A DNA stretch of 64,000 nucleotides from Neospora caninum Liverpool (taxonomy: Eukaryota > Apicomplexa > Conoidasida > Eucoccidiorida > Sarcocystidae), in the NCBI RefSeq assembly GCF_000208865.1, contig NC_018397.1, positions 1,054,001 to 1,118,000 on the forward strand. The letters are read 5' to 3'. The position numbers and the translations under genes are program-made. Positions 11,851 through 24,472 of the stretch are shown one piece after another. The notes under the pieces were generated by a model. It did no database searches, was not told the origin of the DNA, and saw nothing but the letters and a program-made list of their open reading frames with translations. Every line of letters starts with the position of its first letter. Position 1 is the stretch's first letter.

Positions 11851-13906
11851 GTTTAGGTGCTGAGGTTGGAATCTTCATATGGGTGGAAATCTCTTGCACG
11901 TGGAACTGTAGACACGTTGTGAGGTAGGTTTCACGTGATCATCCAGCAGAACATCGAAGTGTGGCCGGCTAATAGCTGAGATAAAAGATCAGTTTCTGCG
12001 GCTTTGCCATTCCCTGGCCTTTGTGGGGAAAAAAGCCTTACACTGTGTATGTGTCACGTGGAAGGAAGGCTGGAGAGTGAGAGTTTGATCGGTGGTGGCT
12101 ACCCGTGACAAGTCATCCTCTGTATCGGTATGACCACTACGCTTGCAATGAAAAAATCCGAGTTAGTGACAAATTTACTCGGACTAACACCCGACTCGGA
12201 GTTTTCCAACAACAGAAGAGAACGCCTGCTCAATTCCACTGGCAGGGAAGCTTGCCCGGTCTTCCAAGTGTTTTCGGGGGGTGAAACGCCCCAGTCAACT
12301 TTGTCCGAGAAGAGCAAGGAGAAACTGGTTGACGGCCACAGTTCGTTTGGTTCGGAAACAAGCACGGGAAAACAGACTGACACATGTGACAAGAGCCCTC
12401 CATATGAGGCAACAACTTCCAATCTCTTCTCATGTTGGTTCTGTCTTCTAAACGGCAGCCCTGATTTAGTCTGTTTTTTGTCCATCTCACCCAGACGACG
12501 AGGTATCCTCTATCTCTCTCCCCGACAAAAGGACCAGATGGAGCTTGTGTGTTAGTTCCCGGTCAACGTCGTGTTGACTGATGGTACATGCGCGGCATGC
12601 TGCAGAAGGTCTAACGACCAATGAAAGTGGAAGTTCTTTCCTCAAGAAGCAAACACTCGTCTTTTCCGTTGGCCTCCGAATACACTAGATCAAAAGCGTG
12701 GCGGCTACGATCCGGAGCACAGAACGTTTTGCCCTCAATATAGGCGAAGCGCGTATGTGCTTCCATACATGTGAAAGTAAGTGATGTATATAAAATCGTG
12801 CATTTTCACTGAGTTGTGTATGTGTTTCTCTGAATACACATAAACATTTTGCTGCGTGTATGCGCTAGAGAAACATATGCAAACAGTTATACGTATATAT
12901 ATATATATATGTGGGCTTCTATTTTCCTTGCCCTCTGAAGCAGGTCTGAAGCTTGGGAAGGTTCATGCCAGACGAGAAAACCGTTTCTGCCTTGATGGAT
13001 TTTCCCACTGTTGTGTGACGAGATAAGGAAAAGAGGCAAGTGTGGACAGGCAGATACATTGCAGAGGCTGGAAAAAAGCTGCAGTAAATTGGGACCACGT
13101 TTCTTGTCTTCCTCTCTTCTCTCGTCGAACAGGGGAAAACAAACTTGGAAACAACAGCGAAACGAGAGAGCACAGAAAGGGAAGAGACGAAACGCAGTAG
13201 TAAAAGGAAGAAAGAACTCAAGAGAACAGAGAGCGTGTCATGAGACTTCGCAGACGAAAAATGCGCGGTCGCGCGACTCGGGCTTCTCTCCTTGTCTCGA
13301 AAAAACTGAAACTCTCACCACAATACAAGAAAGTGAAGCTAGTGCTGCCAGTTATATCGAGAAAAATGGACAGACATCTATGCATACAGGCATTATTTTT
13401 TTCCATGCTGCAAATGTGTATATACACGAATAAAAGTATACGTAGAGATTCTCCACACATATCCTTTCTTTCCATTTGTGGGAAGATACCAGAAAAAAAC
13501 AAACAGAGGTGGAAAAGCCTGTGCCGGCAGTTTCACGTGGACTAGCGTCTCCGACACTTAATTAGGCATACATCTTATATATATATATATATATGCATAG
13601 GTGCACATGCGGCCTGCGCGTGAGGACTGCTGTATGCTTTGTCGGAGGACGCCAGGTATGCTTCTGGAGCGTTTTTTAGAACAGAATTACCCTGGATTCG
13701 TGCTCCTTCTCTCGGACCGTTGGCCGTTCGCATCCACCACGAGGCGGGCGAGATATTTTACGCCGCGTTCCGGTCTCTGGATGCCACTTGAGTTCTTCCC
13801 CTGTTTTGTCTTTAAGTTCTTCCATTTGCGAATTCTGCTGTGGACCGTCTCTGTCCCTGTTCAGTGCTTTCTGTTTTCTTCGCTTCGCTCCCTAAAAGTG
13901 CTCAGC
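11851..13906. other. Intergenic stretch
   Basis: No gene recognised. An isolated 141-codon plus frame (12130-12555) has a passable start but no family features or repeat relatives. TA microsatellites occur near 12893-12911 and 13577-13594. The right end is the 3' side of the SERAC1-like gene. Confidence 0.5.
13577..13594. repeat. (TA)n microsatellite
   Basis: Short uninterrupted TA run in the 3' flank of the SERAC1-like gene. Confidence 0.9.
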
Positions 13907-16900
13907 CTATTTGCCTTCAGCCCCCCCTGCTCTCGTGTCTCCGCACGTCTTCTGCGCCCCGCCGCGCCTGCTCTTCTCTGCTTCGCTTCCTCCCTCCTGT
14001 CCGTTCGCCTTTCGCCGCTTTCTCGCCGCTTTCTGCTCGTCCTTCACCTCGTTCAGCAAATCTGCGAGGACGCGAAAACGCACGTCGGCAGGCGTCGCAG
14101 GCTTGCAGACTTGCGTGTGGTCCACGTCGACCAGGACGCGCGGAGAGGCCGGCAGCCAACTGGGCATAGCGGACCGCGGAGGCACAATCAGTGTGCTTCT
14201 GCCTAGGAAGAAACAGAGCAGGAAATGCGACAGACGCACGAGAGAGGAGACATGCATGCGCGCATGTGTAAAACAAGTAGAGGTGGACATAGAGGATTTT
14301 TGCGCGAGCTGCCGGGAGGCCGATAGCCTGTACACCGCCCCCTCGCCAACGCCGCACGCTTGTCTCTGGCGCACTGTTTCAAATCCTACCACAGGCATGC
14401 AGCTATATTCATGCGTGCATATATATGTATGTATATGCATGTCTGAGTGTAAACCTCGACTTACCAAGGTAGGGGAGTTTCGTGACTCGGACTTCGCCTA
14501 GGGCCGCAACGCGAATGTGTTCTCCCTTGGGTGAGTGAAGAAGCGTCTGGAAGGCGCTGGAGAGGGCCTGACGGTAAGAGTCTCCTGGACCCAGCTGCTG
14601 GACATATCGTGGGAAAAAGCCTCGCAGGACGCGCACCCAGTCGCCCTCAGCGAGGGGTGAACCTGAAGAAAGAGGAAGGTGACATGAGAAACAGAAGACC
14701 TGTCCAAGAGAGCACAGCTGTGCAGATCTCCAGGTAGAGTCAATAGGAAAGGACAAAATGCCGTCGCCGAGCACCCTCATAACTCTCTCTCGCGCATACA
14801 CTATTTAGACACATCTACATACATTTATGTGGAGAGAAACAAAGGAGACAGCAGGCTGTGCATAATAGTGCAAAGTATGCCGGTCAGCGTTACCTTCAAG
14901 CGGAGTAGCGAAGAAGAGAATCGCTTGGGTATTTTTTCGTATGCCCTCGTCGTGGAGAATGAGGAACTCCGCGAGCAGGCCTCCCATCGAGTGCGCCACG
15001 AAAACGATGGGCCGATCTTCCACTCCCACTCCTGCCGCGTTCAACTGCTCCAGCGCGCATCTGCCAAGCTGCTTGAGCGTCACGCCCTCCGCAGAGCCGC
15101 CCTCTAAGAAGCTGCTGCTAGTAGAGCGACGCAGCCGCGAGGAAGAAGGGGAGAGAGGAGCGGAGGGAGAAGAGGACGGAGATGACCAGTTATCTTCTTT
15201 TTCCGCGCTCCTGCGGAGTTCCTCTTGCTTTGTCGGCCACTGCAGAGAAGCCAGAGACGAGGGCGAAGAGGCCGGAAGGACTGACGAAGAAAAACCACGA
15301 GGCAAAAGAGAAGCAGGGGATGACGGCAGATGAGTGTCGAGAGAGCGCGTGAGACCACGATCGGGAAAAGCGGGCTGCTCTTGGTTCGGCTCCGCTGACG
15401 GTGTTCTTCCGTTTCCACTTTCTTGCCCATGGAGAGAAAAGCCGTTCCACACCCTCGGGTCTTCGTCCAGGCAGTCCCCTTTCTCGTCTCGGCCTGCAGG
15501 ATGGCGGTAAAACGGCGGCTGTTCTCGAAACAGCGGGGCCTGAGTCGCCACACCGAAGCAGAAGAAACGCATGCAGCAGCGACGCGGAGAGAAACGCGAA
15601 AAAGAGGACAGGCACGAGTCCGGCGAAGCACGAAAAGAGGAGGACGAGTCAGCACGCGCGAGTGGACAGACCGCGCACCTCTCAAGAGACGGCCTACGGC
15701 GAACAGACGGATCGAGACCTCTCCGTTAAGGGTTCAGCCAGCGAACGCAGAGAGACGAAGCATCAGACGGGGGAGAAAGAGAAAGGCAGAGAGAGAAGGG
15801 AACGGCTGGCCATTCCTGCGTCGCGCTCTGCTCGTTACACTTTTCTGTCTCGTCTCACCGGGTAGTCAATGGCGATGACAGCGCACTCCGGGAAGAGTCT
15901 GGCAAACAGTTGCCGGGGCCAGAGGTAAAAGTAGGAATTGAAGGACTGGATTTCTTTCTCTTCTGGCGTCCGTTCCCCTGTTTCGGACCCGCGTGCCTCC
16001 CGCATTTGGCACGTGCAGGTCGGGGCGAGGGAAGTCCCCGACACCGTTCGGTCTTGCGACCCTTCGCGCCTGTCGCGCGCTTGGTCTCCTTTGCCCGCCA
16101 CTTCTCTCTCCTCGTGCTCTGAGGACCCGGCAGGCGCAACGAACGCGCGGGGGGAAGCCGGCTTCTGCGCGACGGCTTCTTCCGGCGTCTGCAATGCGCC
16201 TCCATCTGCAGGGAAAAGAACTTCGTCTCGGCATTTGCTGCACCGCCACGTCCTCCACGCGCTCCCTCGCAAGCCGTGGAGAAAGACGACGAAGGGCGCC
16301 TTGCCCGCGACTTGTTCTTTTCCTGCTGTCTGCTCGTCCGTCAGTCGCCTCTCTCCTTCTCTCCTTCCGGGACTGAACTGGCCTCGCTCTCCGCAGTACT
16401 TCTTCTCGTACTCTTCTTCCCGACCCCGGCGCCCCGTTCGCTCGCTCTCTGCTTCAGCGTCGCTCTGTCCTCCTCCGCCCGTTCCTTCACCCGCGTCTCC
16501 CTCCAGGCAGTCTCTGCGCTGTCGACAGTCTTCCAGGTGATGGGCTGCACAAAAGTAGAAACAACAGGGACAGTCTGGTGGACAGTGGCACGAGAGACAA
16601 CCGAGCGAACTGTCAGCTCCTCTTGCTCTCGCCCCGCCGCGGTGCGCTCGTGGGGTCTCGTCTCCGTCTCCCGTCCCCCCCGGAGGCTGACTCAGCGACC
16701 GAGGAGACGCGTCGCGAGACGCGACGGCAGGCGAGGAACCAGACGAAGAGAGATGAGGGGAATCTGCATCCGGCCTGTGGCCGTGTTGACGGAAGAAATG
16801 AAGCTCCGCGAGAAGGCGTCGAAGCTGTCCGCGAGTAAGGTGAAAAGTCGGCAGATGCGGCTGAAGAATCGCTTCGCCAGACCCGGGACACAAATCCCGC

Positions 16901-19900
16901 TGGCTCCGCTCCCACAGAGACACTGCAGCCGGAGACAACGGACGGACGGGACTATGAGGCGGCGGCAAGAGAAGGAGAGGATCGAGGATGGTGTGGCATT
17001 CGTCGGGAAGAGAAAACGGATAGACGCAGCCGAGGTAAACAGGCCGCATCGCCGGCGGAGAGCGCGCCTGAGACTGCAGATTGTGAAGAGCTCTGCAGAA
17101 ACAAGAGGCCCAACGGGACACGAGGCGAACATGTCTCGAAAGGAAGACGGACACGCAAGGCACCCGCCGCGCTCTGTTCTCTGCAGTGACGCCGCAGCCG
17201 TCCGTGGAAGATGCCGTGGACGTTTTCCATCGGTTGTGGAGAAGGATGGAAAAGGGACAAATGCCTTCGGAGATCCGTGTAAACGGCGATCGCAGCTTCG
17301 TGCGGCAAATCCCCGTGGCGAAAGCGGCGTGCTAAACGGCATGACCACGGACCAGGAATCGCAAATGCGGACACCTACATGCCGAGATATAGAAATACAT
17401 GCGCACCCTCTCTTGTACCGCCCTCTCTTGCTGCCAATCGATCTCTCTATCCTCGTACGTCTCTAGATATCGATGCATGCATCGCGCTAGTCACGTACCG
17501 CCACACCGACAAAAAGACGAATGCACATATGCGTGCAAACCCACCTCAAAAATAAATCGATTTATATATATATATATATATATTTCCAAGGTTGTACTAC
17601 ATGTATGTACGTCTGTATATGTGCATGGCTACACCCGTGCAGGCGGGAATCGCCCAGGAATCAGAAATGAAGAATTTCTGTGTGGATTCGTTACGAGTTC
17701 GGTTTTTGTCTGTTTGTTCGCTGCTCTTCACCGTACCTGACCGCCTCATAATAAACAAGGCCGGGGGCAGATAAACGCAGAGTGACAGGGGGAAGTTGAT
17801 GGCGCAAAGTGTAGAAAACGGGAGACAGCAGCGCCGGGTGTACATACACCTCGTGGACGATTTGAAGAAGAAGTTGTTCCCACGCAGTCTGAGTTCGGAC
17901 CGACGCCACGAGGGGCGAGTCCGCGGCTGCAGAGAGACGCACGGATGAGAGAGCGAGGGGGGATGCGTGGAATGTATGGTGTGTGTCTTAAGTTGCCAAG
18001 AGGAAAAGAGAAGTCCAGAGAGGGGGAGGGAACCGCAGAGGCGGTGGAAGAAAGAGGCAAGAGGGCGACCTCAGCAGGAATTGGGGGAGATCAAAGAAGG
18101 CGAGGACAGAAGACGAAGCAACTGGAACCGCAGACAGCGCGGGGTGTAAAACAGAAGGGACAGAAAAAGAAAAATTGGAAAGCTCTTCGCCAAGAGCCGC
18201 AGACGCAGGTGCAAAAATGCAGTTTAGGGGGAGACACTTTTCAGACCCTGCGCGCGCCTGTGTCTTGGCTCACCTGCGGCGCTGTTGGCGATCGTGCGAA
18301 TCATCCACTGGAGCTCCTGCCACAACTCCAGCCGTTCCGTCCGCGTTTTTTCGACGCTTACGAGAAACGCCTTCTCTTCTTTCGTCTTATTCTCGTTTTC
18401 ACTCTCTTTCGGCGCCTCAGGACGGACCCGTGTCTCAGCAGCTTTCTCAGTCCCCGGCGTCTCCTTGAGTGTCTCCATCCCGGCTGTCGGTGCCTCTCCG
18501 CCTTCTCCAAAGAGAGACGGAAGCCACCGCGCAGGTGCCCAGGTCAAAAACGAGAATGTGGGGCGAACTCCGTTCTCCTCTGTCTCCGACTCCTCTGCGA
18601 GCGGGTACACGCCGCCGAGCCGAGGTTCCCTCGCGGCGTCTCTTACCCCCTCTCTTTCTGTCACACAGGCAGACAGAGAGAAAGGTGCCAAAGGGGAGGA
18701 CGACGGTTGAGAAGACCGGGCCGAGAGAGGGGAAGAATCCGCAGACAAAGGAGGAAGCGCGTCAGGGAGAGGAACGGTTTTTGGAGGCGACGCCTTGTCC
18801 AGTCCACGGCCTCCAGGGCAGTCGCTCTCGTGCCTGCATAGGTCGCCTCTGTCGTCTGCTCGTCTCTGTCTCTCACGTGCCTCCTGTTTCGTAACAGGTC
18901 CACACGCTGATGTGTGGAGCGCATCGCCTCTCCATCCTTTTCGTCCGCATGTCGAGACCGTTTCCGGTGAGCGAAAGGTGTACAGCTCCAACGCGTGCGT
19001 GTCCCGCAGGAGCGCATCGAGAGTCTTCCCGGCGAGCAGCAGGAGGACGTCGTAGGCACCGGCGCGCCACAGCTGCTGATGCGGAAACGAGAGAGGACAG
19101 CAAGAGAGGAGAGCGAGTTGGCGAAGAGCGGCCTGTCGCTCGTCGCCCACAAGCAGAGAAAAGAGCATCTCGCGGTCGCGAACCTGAAGCGGCAGCGTCG
19201 GCGCAACCTCGAGGCGAATGCCGGGAGAAGACGGGTCAGGCCGGAAAGACGCAGAGGAAAAGGCAGAGAGAGGCTGGGCAGAACCGGAAGAGGACCGAGG
19301 AGCGAAGGCAGCGAGGGTCTGTGGGGATCCCGCGAACGCTGATGGCGCTCTGTTTCCCGCGGGTGTCCCGTCCTCCTCTCTGTCTCCCTCCGTTGCTTTC
19401 TCTCCTTGTCCATGCCGCCACAAACGCGGCTCCGTTCTCTCTGCTTCGTTTCCTTCCCTTCGACGTGCCGCATGCTCTGTTTTCACCGCCTCTTCTTCCC
19501 CTTCTTCCGTTGTCTTCTCTACTCCGCAGACATTCCGCAGCTCGCCAAGAGAGCCTGCTTTCCGACTGGTCTCGCTGTGCGTCTCTCCTCGGGGCTGCGT
19601 CGCCCGATGCGCAACAGGACAGCTCCCCGTGTCTCGTTCTCTTCGCTTTTCCCAAGGGCGAGCGCCGGAGCCCTCTGCGAGAAAAGCAAACAGCGAGGCG
19701 CCCGACGTTGCGTTTTTTTCGAGTTCGGCCTCTTCACTCTTCGTGCAGAGAGGCAAGGACGGGGAAGAAGGCAGTCGAGCGCACACAGCTCCACGCTCTC
19801 CTTCCTCCGATCTCTGTGAAGACGGCCGTTCCGCCTCCCACGTCTGCTTTTCGTCTGTCGCGACAGCAGGCCATGGCCAGAAGTGCGCGACGGACGAAAG

Positions 19901-22900
19901 AAGGGAAGTTGGAGAAGAATGAGCGGAAGGAGAAGAAGACGGAGAAGGAAGAGGTGGAGAGGAAGGAGAAGAAGTAGAAAGAGACGGAGAAGACGGAGAA
20001 GGGAGAGGTGGAGAGGAAGGAGAAGAAGTAGAAAGAGACGGAGAAGATGGAGAAGGCGGAGAAGGAAGAGGTGGAGAGGAAGGAGAAGAAGTAGAAAGAG
20101 ACGGAGAAGATGGAGCGGAAGATGGCAAAGACGACGCCAGAGCTGAGGCTGCTGTCCGTTTCGGGATGTGAGTGAGAGATACAAACGACGACGGAGGAGG
20201 CGGCGGAGTTTCCAACAAAGCGAGAGTCTGCGCAAGAATCGAATCAGGGTCCCAATCAAAAAACGCATCTGCCGCTTGGCGGGCGGGCCATTCAATCAGG
20301 TCTTCCAGGAGCAGCAGCTGCATGCCCTGAAGAGCCCCTGCGAGTGTCTCTTCCGCCCAGGCGGTAAAATGGCGTGAGGCCAAGCCTGCAAAGCAAAAAG
20401 CGCCAACAAAAAAAGTCAGAGTAATGTTAGAACCTTCTGCGCATATTGCATGCACCCAGATGCTCAAGAAAACGCACAAGAGGGAACTTGGATCTGCATC
20501 TCGAAGCCTTCATGTGGAACCGGGAGTCGAGCTTCAGTTTTCGGATTGGTAGTGCATGCCGCGGGTACGTTCGGAACAGGAAGGAGTTGATCGCGAGTTA
20601 ACCACACCAGTTGCCGCCACGGACATGCGGGTACGCATGCAGACGCAGGCGCAACAAGTTTTTCTGCTGCCGTGGTGCCTCCCCCCGATCTCGCCACCCG
20701 TCGCTTCAGATCTGCGCAGAGGCACTGACGGCGCATGCGCGCGCGCGCGGCGGAGCAAGGAAGCGAGCCTTCCGGCGCTGCCCAGTCCACGGGACTCGAA
20801 ACCCATGCACCAGCAAGGAGTATGTGGGGACCGCCTGTTTTGCGCTCCTTCCCTGTCCCTACTTTGTGGGGCCATCCAAACGCGGACAGCGTGGCGAACG
20901 GGCTGTGTCCAGTCTCCTTGTCTCTCCTCGTAGGCAACGCCGTGGCGAGGAAGGTGTCCCTCCCGTTTCCCTTCGCCTTCGTCTGCGGCCGGTCGCTCCC
21001 CGGCCGCCTTCGTCTGGACCTCGTATTGCCTAAGATCGCCGACGCGCAGCGCGAAGCGAATGAAGGCGCGCCCGACGTCTGCTTCTGCCCCTGTGGTTTC
21101 CTCACCGCGAGCTCCTGAGAGAAGAAAAGGCAGCGAATCAAAGCCGAGAGCGAGCGAGGAAGCGACTTCACTCTCGAGCGCAGCTCGGGCAGAGACTGTG
21201 GAAAACGGCAGGGAAGGAGACGGCCGGAGGAGCAGAGCAGAGGACGCACCAGACGGAGAGGTGAAAGGCGTGGGAGGAGCGGGAGCGAGCGGCAACGCAG
21301 AGTGAGCAACAGACGCGTTGTCGTCGCCCGAGAGTGGCAAACAGGTGGAATCGAGGAGTTGAGAGTGGAGCGGGCTGGTGAGGTACGGCGAGCTCTCCAC
21401 GATCGCGCAGAGGAAGGCGGCGAAGAGGAATAGGAGATTCGTTGAGAAGCGAGACGGAGACGGGGACGCCGAAAGGGCCGCGTCGTCGCTCTCCCTGTTG
21501 CCTTTCGTTCTCTTGTCTTCAGCTGCGGGTGTCCCGTGTTGCCGCTCTGCACTCTCTTTCTGTTTGTGTTTCTCAGCAAGAAAAAACGGGACCAGAGCGC
21601 TTGCAGAGGATCTCTCTGTGCCTGAGAGCCACGGAGGCAGTTCTTCCTCTTCTTGCGAGCCCGCGCCACGAGCTTCGGTCTCTTTCTCTTCCTGTGCTTT
21701 CGCAGTGAAACGCGGAAGACGAAGAGCGAGAAGAAGGGAATGGAGTCTGCCCTGTCCCCCGTTCTTCTCGTTTTCACCCTTTGTCTTCTCCGCTTCCGGA
21801 GCAGGCACTGGCGACACCAGAGAGGAAGCGAGAGAGTCGAGCACAGTGCCGGCCAAGTGCAAGAAAGCTGGCGGAAGTAGCGGAACAGACATCGGAGACA
21901 CGCGCGGCGAGAGAGGAGACGCCGCGGGTGGAAGGGGATGTCCCCCCGCGTCGTATATTTCTTTTCCCAAGACAGAGGAGAAGCCCGAGGAGAACGGCGG
22001 CGACCAAGAGGGCGCTTTTCGTTTTCTCTCGAGCCGTGGATCCGCCTCAGATTGGTCTTTGACAATATCCCTCAGAGCCTTGAGACAGACTATGAGGCAG
22101 CTTGCAGCAGCCACGGGTGAGGAGACAAGGAGCGACTGAAGGGTGAAGAGCAACGAGTCACTGAGGGGGGGAGAGTAGGAAGAGAAGACGGGTAGAGACG
22201 TCGCTTTGCTGGGGTGTCTCTTGTGCATTTCCCCTCGAATCGAGTCAGTGAACGTCAGGGCTGAACGCGACAGACGACGAAGGGAAGACTGCGCAGGCGA
22301 CAAAGACGACGCGGAAGACATGAGGAGAGAAGAAGGTTGCGAAAGAATCTGGCGAGCAGCAGCTGCGTCTCCGTCGCCGAGCGCAGCGCGAAGACGTCCT
22401 TGCAGGGACAGCAGACGAAGCGCGTCAAGCCATAAGCGTTGAGCGGGGACCGACCATCTGGGCACGTTCGGTGTTTCGCAGAGAAGGAGAAGCGCGAGTT
22501 TGTTCGCTGTCTCCTCTGCGCCCCGTTTTCGCATCTCGCTCTTCTCTCTCAGGACACGCTCGCCCGCGTCTTCGGCCCCGAAACGAAACGAAGGACGCGA
22601 GGAAGACGCAGTGGCCGGAGGCCCGGACGAGGGCGGTGAAGCGAGAACGAGAACGTAGCGAATGAAAGACAAGGCGAGCAGTTGCCTCAGCTCGCGAACC
22701 GCACACCGCTGCAGTGCGGGGTCTTCAAGAAGTGCATCGGAAGAGAGCGAAGAGCCAGCCACGAGAGAAGAAAGAAGAGGCGAGCGAAGGGGCGACCCGT
22801 TGGCGAGCCACGAGGCGAGCACGTTGAAGTCCGCGTCCTCGTCTTCACCGTCTTCGAGGTGAAGAGGAAGAAAGGGCATCTCCTCGGGCTCCGTATGCAA

Positions 22901-24472
22901 GAGAGCGAACTGCGTTTTCTCTCGCTTTTCTGCGACGTCCACTTCCTCAGTGATGAGCGCATGCAGCCAATTAGAAAAAACGTGGCGCAGCGCCAGACTC
23001 TGGCCCTCTTGCCACATACACGCGCCACTGCCTTCCTCGGCCGATGAAACTTCTGCCTCTCTCTTTGTGCCTGGCCGACACTGCGAGGCGTTGAGGAAGG
23101 GAGACACGCCTGCACAGGGACACGGGGCCTCGGCGTCTCCGCGATCAGAGAAGGGCGGGGGAAGGAAAGAAGGCTGCAGAAGGCTCTCGTCCAGAGGCCG
23201 AAGGAGAAGGTGGGCGAGGTAACGAAGAGCGCGCGCGATGCTGGCACGCGGCAGACCGTCGGACATGACCGGAGGAGCGGCGGGGCACGCAGCGAAGGGC
23301 GTCAAGAAGCGTCGCCAGCCGGAGCGAGACTTTTCTCCCTCGATTTCGCCTTCCGGCAGGTTCTCGAGCAGTCGACTGAAAACCCAATCCAGAGAGGAGA
23401 TGCAGGGGCAAGTGGCAAGCGTCGCGTCTGCCCAGAGTCGATTGTCGGCTGCCAAAAGGGTGCCCAGGAGGAGACGAGCGCTGTCGCTTGGCACGCGCAC
23501 TTGCTTGAGAGCGTTTTCTTCTCGCAAATGGGCAAGTCTCTCTACGCGGCTGTCTCGTGCCTCCGTTTCGCTCCACAACCGCTTCAAGAGCCGCCCAGAA
23601 GGCGGAATGTGCAACACCATCTCTGCGATGGTTTCCGCCGACACCTCGGGGCGAGGAGACGCACCCTGACAGCTAGCGCAAACCGCAGGAGACACAGGAA
23701 GTCGAGAAAGCCCTCCTGGGCGGCAAAGACGCCTCTCATATGAACTGGAGGCAGGGGATGAGGCCGCGCATGGCGGAAAACGGCGCCGGGGAGAACAGGA
23801 CGAACATGGAGAGGAAGCGGGATGAGAGTGAGAGGAGGCTGCTTTCCACGAGATCGCGGGCTTCTGCTCCACAATGAAGCCTTCACCCTGGTGCCTCCGT
23901 TCTTGGATCCATCGCGAGAAGTGCGTCTGCAGTTCAGATGCAGTGTTTCCCCCTTTTTTCTCCTCTCCGGCCGTGGCCTTACAGGTGCCCTCGCCCCGCA
24001 AGGAAGATTCACTGGCCAGGGGGAGAGAAGACGAGTCAGTGCGGGGACTGAAGACAGATCGCGAGGAGACACAGCGCAGGGACGCCTGGGCGGTCAAGGC
24101 ACTTGGCCGGTCTTCTCTCTTCCTCGGTCGAAGGGAAAAGATACCCTCGCGATGTCGCAGCGCACGGTTTGCTGTCTGTATGTCGCGCAAGGAAGACAGC
24201 CCAGAGGAAGCCCTCTGGGATGGTCGGTCGTTCCCATGCTGCCGAGAGGCGTATCGCGGGGATCGAGAGAGGCAAGAACGCTCAGGGTTCCATCTGACTC
24301 TATCGGAAGACCAAGACGCTGGGGCAAAAGGAGACGTGCGGGGAGGAAGAGGGCCTTCTAAAGAAGACGCTGAAAAGCAGTCGGCGGAAGAAGGGAAAAA
24401 CAGATTAACCAGGGAAGGGGCAGCAAGGCTGGCAAGAGGCAGAGGAAACACACGCCAGACGGAAGACGTCAT
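13907..24472 (-). CDS. SERAC1-like alpha/beta hydrolase with a giant N-terminal extension
   Basis: Seven minus-strand exons: 24472..~20863, 20385..18274, 17926..17737, 17092..15859, 15539..14894, 14662..14465 and 14202..13907, about 2760 residues. Exons 2-7 join with consistent phases 1, 2, 0, 1, 1; only the exon 1 donor is uncertain. The hydrolase lies at the C-terminus: FLHGLRGSAWRTW near residue 2243 (oxyanion loop), YLWPRQLFARLFPECAVIAIDYP, the nucleophile elbow VAHSMGGLL near Ser 2566, ILFFATPLEG, and VDVDHTQVCKP near His 2692. These match human SERAC1 in order. SERAC1 acts in phosphatidylglycerol remodelling at mitochondria-ER contacts. Human SERAC1 is about 650 residues, so some 2200 residues here are extra, rich in Ser/Pro/Glu, with a hydrophobic N-terminus (PLPLASLAAPSLVNLFF) that could target or anchor it. 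An acidic residue equal to SERAC1's SADLG is not obvious. Exon 1 could conceivably be a separate gene, but no second start is evident. Confidence 0.75.
17564..17582. repeat. (TA)n microsatellite in an intron
   Basis: TA run inside the intron between exons 3 and 4 of the SERAC1-like gene. Confidence 0.9.
19915..20115. repeat. Coding minisatellite (about 60 bp unit, Ser/Pro-rich on the minus strand)
   Basis: About three to four copies of a GGAGAAG-rich unit whose core reads AGAAAGAGACGGAGAAGA. On the minus strand it encodes repeats of SPSLSTSSPSSPPLPSP within exon 2 of the SERAC1-like protein. The copies are almost identical and in frame, so length variation between strains is expected. Confidence 0.85.

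Noticed and set aside
18910..19977. A 355-codon plus frame
   Set aside because: Antisense to SERAC1-like exon 2; no start context or domain.
20464..22065. A 533-codon Arg-rich minus frame
   Set aside because: Shadow of SERAC1-like exon 1 in another frame, with composition-driven Arg/Ser and no motif.
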